Part shown: positions 1-11,411 of the stretch, one piece after another
Layout of the letters: each line of letters starts with the position of its first letter
How positions within the stretch are numbered: position 1 is the stretch's first letter
Origin: Beroe ovata
Lineage: Eukaryota > Ctenophora > Nuda > Beroida > Beroidae
Length of the DNA stretch: 61,601 bases
Reading direction: 5' to 3'
NCBI GenBank assembly: GCA_946803715.1
Contig: CAMPET010000047.1
Span: 323,405-385,005, forward strand
Made by a program: the position numbers and the translations under genes
The notes under the pieces: generated by a model
The model's database searches: none
What the model was told of the DNA's origin: nothing
The model's input: only the letters and a program-made list of their open reading frames with translations

Positions 1-31
<31 letters not shown>
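1..31. repeat. (TC)n microsatellite
   Basis: A pure TC dinucleotide run opens the window. It merges into the pyrimidine tract of the splice acceptor just before the CREG exon, so it probably serves as part of that intron's 3' end. Confidence 0.95.
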
Positions 32-32
<1 letters not shown>

Positions 33-58
33 ACTTCACCCCAACCCCTCTCCCTCAG

Positions 59-264
59 GAGAATTAGAGAAAGTGTCCGACCCTGCGGACATAGCATGGG
101 CCGAGGAGGGCATGTTCTCACGACACCCCATGACCAAGTACTGGCCTCATGACTTCTACTTCTTCAAACTTAATATAGAGAACATCTTCGCCCTGGACTT
201 CTTCGGTGGACCGACAAAACACCTCAATGTTACCGAATATCTCGCGTACAAACCAAATTGGTAA
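59..264 (+). CDS. CREG1: CREG-like protein, C-terminal exon (partial)
   Basis: This is the last coding exon of a CREG (cellular repressor of E1A-stimulated genes) family protein, a secreted or lysosomal glycoprotein with an FMN-binding-like split-barrel fold that lacks enzyme activity. A polypyrimidine tract and CAG acceptor end at 58, and the exon reads in one frame to a TAA at 262-264. The recognisable tail is H-P-M-T-K-Y-W-P followed by FFKLNIENIFALDFFGGP, which matches the family's WP..H.F.F.KLNI..I..LD.FGGP signature. The family's NVT glycosylation site near the C-terminus is also present (NVTEY). The upstream exons, with signal peptide and most of the barrel, lie outside the window. The final residues end YKPNW. 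CREG1 and CREG2 cannot be told apart from this piece. Confidence 0.85.
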
Positions 265-395
265 TCATGTGACTTCCGTACAGGACGGTGTGTCGTTGAA
301 AAATAGCAAAATTTTGAACTTAACTTGGCGTGATATTGTGTTTTTGATTAGTTGATTTAGTAGGAAAACTAGGATTTTAATCTACCAGAAACTCA

Positions 396-690
396 CGTCT
401 TTGTATCCATCGTAGAAGTTCTTGACCATGGTGAATGCGTTGGGACGCTGAGACCGTGAGATATTGCCCGTTCTCTCACTCGTGCGGGACACCACATCCG
501 CCTTCAGTTTATCAGACCTCATCGTGTGGTACTTCTGGTTCCAGCTACTCTGTGACGTCATTCTTCCCCCTCCGCCAGAAAACCCAACTGCGTCCCTGAA
601 ACAGAGAGCTTCGTCTAGGACAATAGCATGTGATTGGGTCATTTCGAGCGTCGCTTGGGTCTCGATCCCTGTCACATCTGCCATCGATCT
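396..690 (-). CDS. Candidate exon of an unrecognised minus-strand gene
   Basis: A minus-strand open frame of about 96 codons runs from a possible acceptor (TGACGTCAG at about 691-699), just ahead of an ATG at 684, to a consensus GTGAGT donor directly after KNFYDGYKD (about 395). The peptide is hydrophilic and rich in Ser, Arg and Lys with a short GGGG stretch. An internal CTGTTTCAG could be an alternative acceptor. I do not recognise the family. No convincing downstream exon lies between 395 and position 1, so the gene would have to continue beyond the window or overlap the CREG locus. The strong donor is the main support. Confidence 0.3.
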
Positions 691-2626
691 GACGTCACAA
701 ATTGGCTATAGCTGAACCATCACCCCTAAACTTCTAATTTCTTTAACGATACAAGTGATTTTCTGTCTATTGACTCACGATGAAGGATTATTTATCACTG
801 TTCCCTGAGGCTTAGTACCCGGTCTCTGATTCATAATTCCACCAGGCTGATTGCTCCACTATAATTACAGTTTCTTCCAACAGTTCAGCAAGACTCTGAC
901 TATAAGACCGGCGGATCTTATAATTTACACAGGTATAGTACGATGACAATGTACATTGCGTCAATCGTATAAAGTGTGTGATCTAATATATGATCAGTAG
1001 ACGATGGAAATCAAAGAAGCGTACAGACGATCCTAATCAATCAAAGAGTACGGATAAGTTAATGGCTTTCTATAAGCTGCGACTTAAAACGCCAACGTGC
1101 GCTGAGAGTAATCATACCATTGTGAAATGTATACTGTACAACGAACAAACTGTACTGTGAAAATACTATGTACTATCGGAAATTATGCATTCGCCAGTGC
1201 AAACATTATACAAACAGGGTATCGAATTTTCCGAATGAAACATTAACAACATGCCACAAGATACTCCATTACTCCAGATCACAGCTGTCATTATGTCGCC
1301 ACAGAACAGCAAGGTTCTCAGTAATACAACTGTCATCAGAACACAGTGGTTGTGAAATCTGGCAACAAGTGCAGGATTGTGAGTTGTGAATATAGCATTA
1401 ACCGTGAAAGGGAACTGGAGAAGAGACCAGAAAAGTGGCAAGAATAACACGGGATTTGCTCACAAGAAGTAGATCACAAATCTACTTCCTATTTTCCCCT
1501 AAAAGTTGTTCTCTATAATTAATGAGTTCACATTAAAGTTAGAATATTTAAACGTAGCATTGTTCTATGTTTTCAACTTCGAATTTGAGAGATGAGTAGC
1601 GAGTCGCTACTACAAGCGATTCAGAGAAACTCGAATTCTCGAACGATTACAGCTGTGATATCGACAACGTAAAACTCAATCAGGTTCATGTCACGAGGCA
1701 AACAGACTGAAGAGTGGAATAGCAACATGATTCAGTGGTGAAAAAAAGCAACTCCTCAAAATACCAACATCAAACGAATAATAATCCTCGTGCACTGTGT
1801 ACAAAATAGTGATCAGTCAGCGCTCAAGATACCTCAACAAAAAGCTGCAAACACTAGCTGTTATGATAGAGATGGTATATAATATCATCATCTGCACATA
1901 TCACAGTGTACACACATGTGTAGATTAACAAATGGACATGATAGGTAAATATGATGGAAGCGTACACCTGGTCAAAATATAAGATTCGTTGACATTATAA
2001 CAACACAATCTGTACAATTTACCTACATCATTTGTTATGATGGATAATATGATACGATGATAATGTCATCAGATCGTTGATCACATGGTTAAATAATGTA
2101 CATAATACTGCCAACAATGAGAAGCTGTAAGAATCTATAAGAAGCCCACAAGGGAGCAAAGTATGTGAGATTATGATATTTCTCTAAGGAGGTGCATTAT
2201 TAATGACATACAATATACACACTTGAAGTGGATAATGAGCTGTTATTTCTTGCTCTCTCAGGATGGATTACAGTGCTACCTGGGTATTTTCAGCTTGGGA
2301 GAAGCTATAGTTGTAGTGATTATTTATCACTTTTAGTTTTGCCTGCACAATTTCGATTGCTTTGAGCCATGGATTCTATCAAAATGTGAAGCGGACGATC
2401 CGAATGGCTACTTAGGTCTTAGAACTTACGGACATTATAGTCCGTTTGCCACATTGCCAGGCGCCAGTCTCATGCAGGTCTAACACCGGTCTATTGCCGG
2501 TCTCCCGCCGGTCTACTTACAATGATAGTAGTGCAGATAAAACATGTATCGCCACTCCTTATAACTTTATCTAGTATTGAAATAATATCTCGTCTAACTC
2601 TCCTAAGGAGCAATTCTGATTAAAGC

Positions 2627-2690
2627 GTTAATGATAACTACATATTGTAATCCATGAAGTTAATGATAACTACATATTGTAATCCATGAA
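2627..2690. repeat. 32-bp tandem duplication
   Basis: Two consecutive identical copies of a ~32-bp unit beginning GTTAATGATAACTACATATT lie head to tail in otherwise unique AT-rich sequence. Confidence 0.85.
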
Positions 2691-3579
2691 AGAGGAATGC
2701 AAAAAGTGTCAAAGTTCTGACCAAATGACACAACAATCCCTAACGAATTCTAGTTATCTGCAATCAAGAAATAATCCTATTGTGTGAAGATTTCGAGCTT
2801 CCAATATTACAACTCTGGTAGTGTATAGCAAGATCGAATTTCATCAATGGATCAAAACAATGCAAAATGCTCATGTTATTCCTAATAACAGGAAATATGA
2901 TTTGTACTGAAATAAGATTAGTAATGAATGAAATGTTGATTGTAGAATGTAGATAGCCAAATCACATTGTATCTGAGGTGGGAATAAATCCTAAAGGAAT
3001 AAGAACATTGGTCGGGTCAACATAACAGCAAGTTAACACAGTTTAAAGCTACACGAAATAACAGCAAGTACAGTGAGAGCAGAGCACAGGAGGCTAGCAA
3101 CCAGTAAATGTGCATCTCAAAACCGTGCAATCAAGTCATCACAAGCTGCTTACAATCATATACATCAATCTACGTTTTCAACAAGCACAAGCTCATTTGT
3201 ATGTAATATTGTTAGTTATTAACAAAGTTACTTAATCATTTTAACACTATTTCTGTGGGACTTCACTTGGCATTCACTATTATAATACTCTGGCGGCATT
3301 ATATCGGCTAAAGTTGCATGCTCTCTATTTCTGATAATAGTGTTGGCAGTCCAAGAACATAACAGCTATAATACCTTTGTTGTTTTGACAGCTCTCATTC
3401 TGGGACAGACTATGTATCTTTTGTTTTATATATCAAAGAGGGAATAATACCTTCTGGCCATTTTCGTGATACGTGCTCTCCCTCACTGCTTTAGGGAATT
3501 ATTGCATGTGCCCCTCACACCAGAAGGTATTTTATAATTACAACACACCCTTTTGATCTTATCAGTATTGTATCCGAAA

Positions 3580-3755
3580 CAATATTTGCACATCTTCTGT
3601 ATTAAAGTATCTCTCTTTAAACGGGTGCCAAAAACTTTCAGCTCTAGCAATCGCCCACAAAATAAATGCAACATCATCCTGATGATGGAAAAACTGAGTT
3701 ATACTTACACCCCGTCAGTCTCATCTTTAGCTTTCTTGTAGCCAGCACGACTCAT
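3580..3755 (-). CDS. Two small candidate exons, unrecognised minus-strand gene
   Basis: On the minus strand an ATG at 3755 opens MSRAGYKKAKDETDG and runs into a GTGTAAGTA donor. About 35 bp further on is an acceptor-like CATCATCAG, followed by a frame reading DDVAFILWAIARAESFWHPF and some 15 further residues. The intervening distance is very short for an intron, and a second frame over the same DNA reads through a Cys-rich CKYCFGY segment. Exon identity is therefore uncertain. The composition of both peptides looks protein-like, but I recognise no family. Confidence 0.2.
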
Positions 3756-4730
3756 ATCTAACAATAAAATTGGTTATTGCAAAATACAATCTTAGAAGGC
3801 TAGTTGAGCATCAGGATGTGTATTAAAATGTGTAAACCGTGAGTGTGTTAACTGTGAGTCAATATTTATGATCAAGTTGTAATACTGAAGTTCCATTCAC
3901 TTGTACTCTACTTCATAATCTAAAAGATCATTTCAAAAGTTATAAAAATGGTTCAGATGATTGAACATTGTAGACAGTGATACAAAGTCAATTGAATCAA
4001 ACCCACACACTTTTTCACCACAAATCTACTGACAGTTTCAAGACATTATAGTCTCTTCTTCAGGATCTCCACAANGGCTTTCTCCTTATTGATCAATTGC
4101 TGTCATGTGGCCAAAAAATTGGGACCCTTCCCTGATGATACCATTCTCTTTCAGCTAATATATCCCATTTTGACATACAGATCTCAAATTATCAACTTTG
4201 AGGGATTGCAAAAACTTCATTTGTAATAAGCTGTTGGCCAATCTTTCATTCTAATCATGCTATAAGCTCTGAGTACCTATTTTTTCATGTGATACTGCAT
4301 ACATGCAGTCAGTTCATCTATATTCTATGCCTAGATAGTAGACCGAAGTCTATGCCTATGAATAAATTCACTAAAACCAGTGGTCGCCTTCTATAACAGT
4401 TTTTAGCATGTTCAATCATCTGAAGCAAGTTTTTATCATTCGTTTTTCTATATCAGTCGCCGACCACTGCACTGTTTATAAAAAATTCAGCACTCCAAAA
4501 TAAAAACAACAGTGATGGATCTCTGGCATAATAGTCACTGCAGAGAATTTGATTGCGCGCGCCTTCACCAAGGCCTTCGATCATGGAGTGTTGAGGCGCG
4601 GGCCGCGCGCGATCAAAATAAAACAGTGGACCGATATTTAGCATGATTCTGGAATTACAATTTTTGACAGGTCTAGATTCTAGAATCTATTTGCTATGCT
4701 ATATCATATATCATCGATTATAAGTATAAC

Positions 4731-4906
4731 TTGTAGGATTTTTACAATTTTTCCGTCGGCGCCGCGCCGCGCAACCAAGATCAGCTTCAGATTGTAGGGT
4801 TTTTCCCTACAGTCGGCGCCGCGCAATTATCATTTTGCCCGACAAGGGTAGGGAGAAATCCTACAAAGCTTCAGATTATTTGCCAGGGATACAATTCCGC
4901 CTACAA
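4731..4906. mobile_element. Nested family-1 TIR element (inner copy 4792-4866)
   Basis: The inner 75-bp element starts TTGTAGGGTTTTTCCCTAC and ends GGTAGGGAGAAATCCTACAA. It is flanked by perfect 9-bp direct repeats AGCTTCAGA at 4783-4791 and 4867-4875, a target-site duplication. It sits inside an older relative that begins TTGTAGGATTTT at 4731, carries the same GTCGGCGCCGCGC motif, and ends in a decayed GCCTACAA near 4906. Confidence 0.75.
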
Positions 4907-5237
4907 AGCTAAAGGTGGAGAGTAATCCCTTACAACGCGAACGATCAATCAACTCATTGTAATTGAAACGAAAGTAAATTTGTTCAATTCAATAATTTAA
5001 TGTCATTGCTGATTGCATTTGCATTTATTGTCACTCATTATGAATTTATGAAATACTAAATATATTGTGCATCACATCCGGGCGGAAATGCGACAGCATT
5101 TTATTTGGAATTTACATTGCGTTTCAACATTTGCATTTCAACTTGTTGAAACGCATCAACATGAACATTTTACATGAAGCATTCTGTATTATCATTGAAT
5201 CATATCATGGGCACCACTATTTCCATTTTTTTATTAC

Positions 5238-5306
5238 TTGTCTGGCGATGCTATACCGCTGATGCAAGCCCCGAAATTCTCGACAGGGTCTACCATCGAT
5301 CAACAA
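5238..5306. mobile_element. Family-2 short TIR element
   Basis: This 69-bp segment has inverted ends TTGTCTGGCGATG and CATCGATCAACAA and the family core GCTGATGCAAGCC...CGAAATTCTCGACAGGGTCT. The target-site duplication is not clear (only TTAC matches), so this is an older copy. Confidence 0.55.
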
Positions 5307-5850
5307 GAAGTTACTCAAGATTCAATTGTTATCAGGGTTTGATTTAAAAAATCTTTAGAAATGTTTAAATTCCTCTAACTTGGATTTAACATTGAACAGT
5401 TATTTTTCAATATTTAACATCATCAAAATTCTAACATTCGTTAAAACACGAGATAATAACAACATTATTAATAAATATTCAAGTACCTATTGTATAAATA
5501 TTCTAGAATAAACATGAATATCGAAATTTTGCAACAGATAGGCAAACCCAGACAAATCAGTACCTACACCAATAGCAATATTGATTCTATATTTATGGTA
5601 GATACTAAATCAATTAAGGTAGTTATCAAACAGCTACTGCTGTAGCTACAGCTATAGGTACCAAATAGCTACTGCTATGGGTATAGATTAAGGTATAGGA
5701 ACTAGGTACCTAAAAGCTGGTATTCCTTCATTAACATTCATAAGGTTTACAAATTATGTTAACTAATTAGGTTTACTAATTGGGTTTACATAAGGTTTGC
5801 TAATACCGATTTATTTGATTTACAAAATACATTGAGTCAATGATACACAA

Positions 5851-8800
5851 TTAGTTAACTGGACTGAACTCACAGACAATAGCTTCATTTGTTTGGATGC
5901 TCGTAATGATGGGCGGCTCTTTGGTCACGTTATCGTTTTCTTGCTTAGCTTGGTTGTCCACCTTTATGTTTTGGTTGTTTACAGGAACTGACTTCTGGTT
6001 GTTTTCCTTCTGAAATATCTCATGAAAGTCACGGATATGGAATTTCTACAACTCCGATTATCATGAAAATTCCACCGATTTTAAGATACGATATGGAATC
6101 CCTACAACTCCGATTATCATGAAAATTCCACAGATTTTATACATCAGAGTGTAGCTATTTGATGAATGGAACTAACACTAACATCTTCATCTTCCGTTAC
6201 AACTTTATTGTTTGCCTCTGCTTTGATAAGATCTTCGATAGCTGCTTGCTGTTCTGACCTGACATCCTCCCCCTTCGTAACCTAAGGGCAGAAATTGAGT
6301 CAAGTTCCTGGGCCATAAAAATTTCCCTTAGAAAACACCGGAAATTACTTCGGATTCGTGTCAATTCCTTACCTTGTTGGTAGTTCCCAAAGCAGTTCCA
6401 ATTTTCTCATTAGCGAGCTTGATATCAACTTTAGGCTTCTGTTGGGCGGTCTTGTGTGCTGGTTTGGGAGCACCAGTAGCGGATGGAGGCTTTGGTTCTC
6501 GGCTAGGAACAGCTGCTGCCGCTGCAGTGGGTGCAGGTGCAACTCTCACGTTGTCACGTGCTCCAGCCTCACGCGGTCTGCGTGACAGATCACGCCCATT
6601 CATCCTGTACGTTTCCCTGGGGACACCGTTGTCGGTACGATAGTTGTCAGGGCGGTAGTTGCTGTTGTTCTCAGCTCGGTAGTTGTTGTTGTTGCTGTTG
6701 TCTCGGTACGGAGGATAGGATGTTCTTTTCTGGAGGGGCATTCTAGGGCTTGGTACTCGGGTGTCCTCTGAAACACAAAAAGATCAATCTCTTCATCTTC
6801 AATCTTCATACTACGTGACAATCGTCACTTATGAGAGTAAAATACTCACCCTGCTTAGGCTCTTGCATTATTGGCGGTGCCGGTTTCACGAATTGGGAAT
6901 CTTCGAGTGGCTCAGTTTGAGTTTCAATGGTCAAACCTGGTGGGCATTTGCGTTTCATGAAACCTGGATAGATAATGGAAGGATTTTCTGTGAATATCCT
7001 CACTTCGACACCACTTACGTTCAACCCGAGTCTGTACTTGTTGTACAGTTGGCGTCTGCAGGAATGCTTGATTTGCATCCCCCTTCAGAATTGTGGTTGC
7101 ATCAGAAGGTGCAGTGGGTGTTATCTTCTTACCATGTGAGTCCTGAATAAAAAGATAGCGATCATCAATTTCAATCACCCTTATCTCTATCTTATCTGCT
7201 CTTATCTTACTGCAAGTGGCGGGATTGAACGCGCTGTTGCGCGCGGCTTATGTCAAGGTGAATGATGAAAAGTTATGCGCATCACCATTTGTTAATCAAA
7301 AAACTAGCAATAGCCAATAGTTAATTTAGCTTCATTTCCACATTGTAAGGCTCAATACTGGTTTGCCGGTCAAAAAATCTGACTTGTTCTATAACGTCAT
7401 TGCATTCATTTAACAAAAGTTGACATACACTACGTACAACGTTTGTAGGGCAGATGTGTGTACACGCATTATCAACAGAGAAATTACACTCTTATCAGTT
7501 TGCGTGCGTGTAATAATTCACTGATAATGGAATGTACACATCTGTGTGTGTATTCATCATTGCAAGAAGTAGCAATGTTAACACGTTAATCCGATCCCTT
7601 TTCCAGGAATGGGTTGGTATATAAAGGGAATTATCGAGAATTTGTTTTCCAAATGAGCATATTATTGTGGACATCACTGGATTTACCTGTTCGTTGTTGG
7701 GGTAAGGTGGTGTGATAGGAGCTCGGGGTGTCAAGAGGGGTGTGGTTCTGGGGGCTGGTTTGCTGTAGATCTTGTTACGAAGCTGGGTGTCCGACTGCTT
7801 GTTCTCCTCATTCAGCCTTATCGTGTCCTGGGATGTTGATTGAGACCTGATGAGTTGGTTTGAAAACAAATCCCGGAAGCGGTGTTCATGAGAAAGATGA
7901 AAAAAATACAGAAAGATATTTTGTCAAAGTGTTTCACTCTTATCCACAAGTATTCAACGAGAAACTACCGTTCATTTAGACGAATTACGAACCTTGGCGT
8001 GATTGATGGCACAATCCATCAACACATCAACATCTCTGAGAGCCTGCTTTGTGCCAGTGAAAATGAACTTTGTGATGTTGCTCGCACTTCCATCTGGGAT
8101 TTGGGATGATTAATACGAATTGGTTTTATTGTAAATGTCAACATCTTGATATCCCTCAATATGATAGACAACATTTCTCTCTCTGGATGATGATATAACT
8201 AACTGACACGCTATTCATTCGTACCTTCAGCAACGTAGTTCTCAAGTCGGACTCGGACACAACCCGATCTGTCTATGAGACTCTGGACAACATTCCCTTT
8301 CTTCCCGATGACTCGAGCTGAAAAAATGAAACTTAATTGCGATAAAACTCGATTTATGAGAAGGCTTTACTGATGAAGAACGTCAAGGATCTCAGTCGAT
8401 TCAGCTACCCAATCTTATAGTCACACAGGTGACGAATGGGCAGCCCAATCGTCAAAGAGGCCTATTATGACAAACTGGTGTCAACGAATTCCATCATGCA
8501 TTCCTACGTCAGTGTTATGCAGTGGTGTCAGCAAGTTGTGACGAATGGGTAACCCAATCGTCACAGAGGCCTGCTATGACAAACTGGTGTCAACGAATTC
8601 TATGATGCATTCCTACGTCAGTGTTATGCAGTGGTGTCAGCAAGTTGTGACGAATGGGTACCCCAATCGTCACAGAGGCCTGTTATGACAAACTGGTGTC
8701 AGCGAATTCTATCATGCACTCCTACGTCAGTGTAATGCAGTGGTGTCAGCAAGTTGTGACGAATGGGTACCCCAAACGTCACAGAGGCCTGTTATGACAA

Positions 8801-10564
8801 AATGGTGTCAGCGAATTCTATCATGCATTCCTACGTCAGTGTAATGCAGTGGAGTCAGCAGGTTGTGACGAATGGGTACCCCAACGAGTGATCAGAAGCA
8901 ATGCGACGCCAGTACGTCAAATCGATCACTGATTCACGGTAATTTCGTGAACTGCCAAATTGAAACTATTCTCACTTACATGCGATATCAAAGTCAACAT
9001 TCACTGTCATGTCCCCGTACTCCAGCATATTTCTTGCTTTTTCTACTGCCTCCTTGGTTTCACCGGTGATTCTGAGTGAATACAACGAATAACCAGGATA
9101 CATATCAAAAAGAAAATTATCATGGATAGCACTGTTTACCAAATGAAATTCAACGATAACTCACTGGAAGAGACAATAGTCTTCATTTAGATCAAGTCCA
9201 ATAATCCCGGGAATTCTACGTGCCTCGTTAATGTTCTTGCCTCTGGTCCCAATAGCCAGACCCATGAAGTTGGGCTCGATCGTGAACTCTTCTTTGAACT
9301 GCTGTATGAGAAGAGTGTCAGCGGAACAGATCATTGGTTAACAACATGTGAATGAGTGAATGATGGTTTGTGAGTTACGTGTTGTGGAGGTTGTGCCTCA
9401 GGAGGTTGCTGAGTTTCGGTGACTTTTGGGAGAGTGGGTTCCTGATAACAGTGATATGAATTCGAATATGAGAGCTCAGTGATGAAAAATGGACGTTGAT
9501 AAAACGGAGTTGCGTACTTCGCAATTTAAACCTGGAGGTGAGCCGTGTATCTTTTCTTGCGAAGCAGAATGTCAACTTTACTCTCCAGCAACGACAATTG
9601 ATATTCCAAACACTTCTCAACTTTGCGATATACTTCAACGTGTGGCGTCTGGCAGAGAAAATATGAAAAAAAAAACCGAACACATAAATTGACCCGGCCC
9701 CAATTCCATCGTTAAACTTTCACCCGAACTTACCAAAACAATGATGGTGTTGGTAGGTTTATCGTATCTGATGAGACTAGCTTGTGTTTTCTCCTTGAAG
9801 CTCTTGAATGCTGATTCGTCAAGAACTCCCTCAATGTCTGCACTGTCTCTCATTTTCTCAGGCACCTCCATTGTGTATTTCATGAATGTTGCAGGGTGTA
9901 AAAACTTGCTGAATGATGAAGTTTGATGTTATTTAAGGGTGGGTGAAAGGTTATTGGTTAATCATCTATGGCAAATCTCTAAATGAACGAATGAAACCAC
10001 CGACCTTTGGATGAGAGGCCTAATCCTGTCCCTGCCAACTAAGTCCCCAGTAGAGCAGCTCTTGTATTGAATGGAGAACGTGTTCTTGTCATCACTCACA
10101 AGATTGACCACGGCAGCCCACCAACACTTGGGATTTGTGTTACTCAGAACCTCAACCTCCTCATTCAGAGAGTAGTTGTAGTTCATTGGGTATTCTGGTG
10201 GTAGCCGAATTCTCATGAACTGAACTCGTGTGTCGTTTTTCCACCTGAACAAAATACCAGTAGAGGAGCATCAATAAACAATAAGGTCACCAACGTAACC
10301 GTTACCCGTAATGAAGATATGATACGTCAGCAGAAAGGAAAGTGTCCTACCCATTCTCGAAGGTACATAGAGCTGTCGTATTGAACACATCGATAACCCA
10401 AGCCTGTGGATGAAATAGATATTGAGGCACGGGACGGGAGAAAGCATTGTTCTTACGTGACGTTTGAACTTTGAAGTGAAGCTCGGACCCACCTTGTACC
10501 AAGCATTGTTGCTACCAATGACTTCTACGGCCAAGTCTTCGGAAATCATACCCGATTTAGACAT
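5851..10564 (-). CDS. FMR1: FMRP/FXR-family RNA-binding protein (16 exons)
   Basis: Ortholog of fragile X messenger ribonucleoprotein or FXR proteins: a cytoplasmic, polysome-associated translational regulator in RNP granules. Exons, from the 5' end, lie at about 10493-10564, 10353-10405, 10016-10245, 9739-9905, 9537-9650, 9382-9442, 9166-9303, 8975-9071, 8227-8320, 7993-8102, 7688-7848, 7020-7143, 6850-6965, 6372-6768, 6186-6282 and 5851-6010 (TAA at 5851). The N-terminus (LAVEVIGSNNAWYK) plus CWWAAVVNLVSDD forms the tandem Agenet/Tudor pair. KH1 carries FMGLAIGTRGKNINEARR and KH2 carries ARVIGKKGN; both GxxG loops are intact. A VLMDCAINH helix closes the conserved core. The C-terminus is low-complexity: Asn/Arg/Tyr-rich with YRxDN-like repeats, then an Ala/Pro stretch, and no classical RGG box. 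I use the ATG at 10564 (MSKSGMISEDL); an in-frame ATG 10 codons upstream is possible. Whether it is FMR1 or FXR cannot be settled; invertebrates usually have one gene. Confidence 0.92.
6026..6142. repeat. ~57-bp tandem duplication in FMR1-like intron
   Basis: Two slightly diverged head-to-tail copies share GATATGGAAT, CTACAACTCCGATTATCATG and AAAATTCCAC. They lie in the intron before the last coding exon of the FMR1-like gene. Confidence 0.8.
8429..8881. repeat. 109-bp satellite, about 4 copies, in FMR1-like intron
   Basis: The unit beginning GTGACGAATGGG recurs at 8429, 8538, 8647, 8756 and 8865, an exact 109-bp period, with a few substitutions per copy. Each unit contains an inverted pair TGACGAATGGG..CCCAATCGTCA and the phrase ATGCAGTGGTGTCAGCAAG. 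The array sits between the KH1-KH2 linker exon and the KH2 exon of the FMR1-like gene. Confidence 0.95.
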
Positions 10565-11411
10565 AGTTTGGTGGACTTGATTCGAGACGAACAAATAAGA
10601 AACGTTTTACACAGATTGAGATAAGAATTCTTTCTTGCCGCGCAAAAGTTTGACTGCGCAAGCAACTTATGTCGCGAATGACATAATTATGGGAGTGCGC
10701 TACAAGCTGCGCGCGTCCGAAAAATTTGCCGGATGTTATCTGTCCACTGTTTAACTACCATACAGCAACGAAAACGTTACCCTGCTAATTTTACTCTGTG
10801 ACCTGGAAGGTTTCAAAATTTCAAATACTGTTTCAGCGCCGCCGCGAGACCCAAATACTCCGCGCGGCTCATTTGTACGATCACGACTTTTCTGTTCACA
10901 CTTCACAGAGTAAAATTAAGGGAGCGAGTCTGACGTTTTATGTACAAATTGCTTATTTCATATTTGTTATTGTATTGCCTTATAAGTTATTGTAAATCAA
11001 TGAACACTGAAAAAACAGTGATACGCTGAAGTCAGACGCACTAGGGGACATTTTATCTCACTCTATTGAGCAATTTCAATTATATTGAAGGTAACATCAA
11101 AATATAAACGATACACTGTTAGTCAGACAAAACTGCAGATGATGAACGGGTGAAGAAAAGCACTGCGTCTCTATGTTAAAATGAACTTCAGGAGGGTAGA
11201 CCCAAATCAGCTTGACGTTCATCGACATTTTGGGAACGATCTATCGATGAAAATAAATAAAAACATAAGAACCAATGATGGTCATAGCCCATTTCGAAGA
11301 TTGCTCTGTCGCACAAATATGGTAAGAGTGATATTGTTCGATAGCATAAAATATCAAAATGAGGTGCGTAAACAGATTTCGGGGGACATCTGAGATTCCA
11401 AGGTTCACAAG
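10565..11411. other. Promoter-side gap between the FMR1-like gene and ALYREF
   Basis: This gap separates the 5' end of the FMR1-like gene from the 3' end of ALYREF. It holds a GC-rich repeat fragment at about 10820-10912 and otherwise AT-rich DNA. A 70-codon plus-strand frame at 11181-11393 shows no recognisable domain and is not called. Confidence 0.6.
10820..10912 (-). repeat. GC-rich dispersed repeat fragment
   Basis: Read on the minus strand it carries ACAGAAAAGTCGTG and GCGGAGTATTTGGGTCTCGC. Both motifs recur in the same order and spacing at 27880-27960 and 43970-44048. Confidence 0.65.

Larger units (their letters stand above)
265..5850. other. Gene-poor interval with repeats and weak exon candidates
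   Basis: This 5.6-kb interval holds no gene I can identify. It contains two minus-strand exon candidates (396-690 and about 3580-3755), a 32-bp tandem duplication at about 2627-2690, a single N at 4074, GC-rich repeat fragments at 4545-4620, and two mobile-element remnants (4731-4906 and 5238-5306). The rest is AT-rich with only short, shadow-like open frames. It could be the 3' side or introns of a minus-strand gene. Confidence 0.6.

Noticed and set aside
4545-4620. GCGCGCGCCTTCACCAAGGC...GCGCGCGATC as a possible palindromic element or tRNA-like fold
   Set aside because: The inverted CG runs are short and imperfect, no anticodon arm or T-loop GTTCRANNC is visible, and no flanking duplication could be found.
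8429-8881. CRISPR-like array from regularly spaced repeats
   Set aside because: The whole 109-bp unit is conserved with no unique spacers, and the genome is eukaryotic; it is a tandem satellite.
11181-11393. 70-codon plus-strand frame between the FMR1-like gene and ALYREF
   Set aside because: No domain, no splice support, and length within what AT-rich DNA gives by chance.
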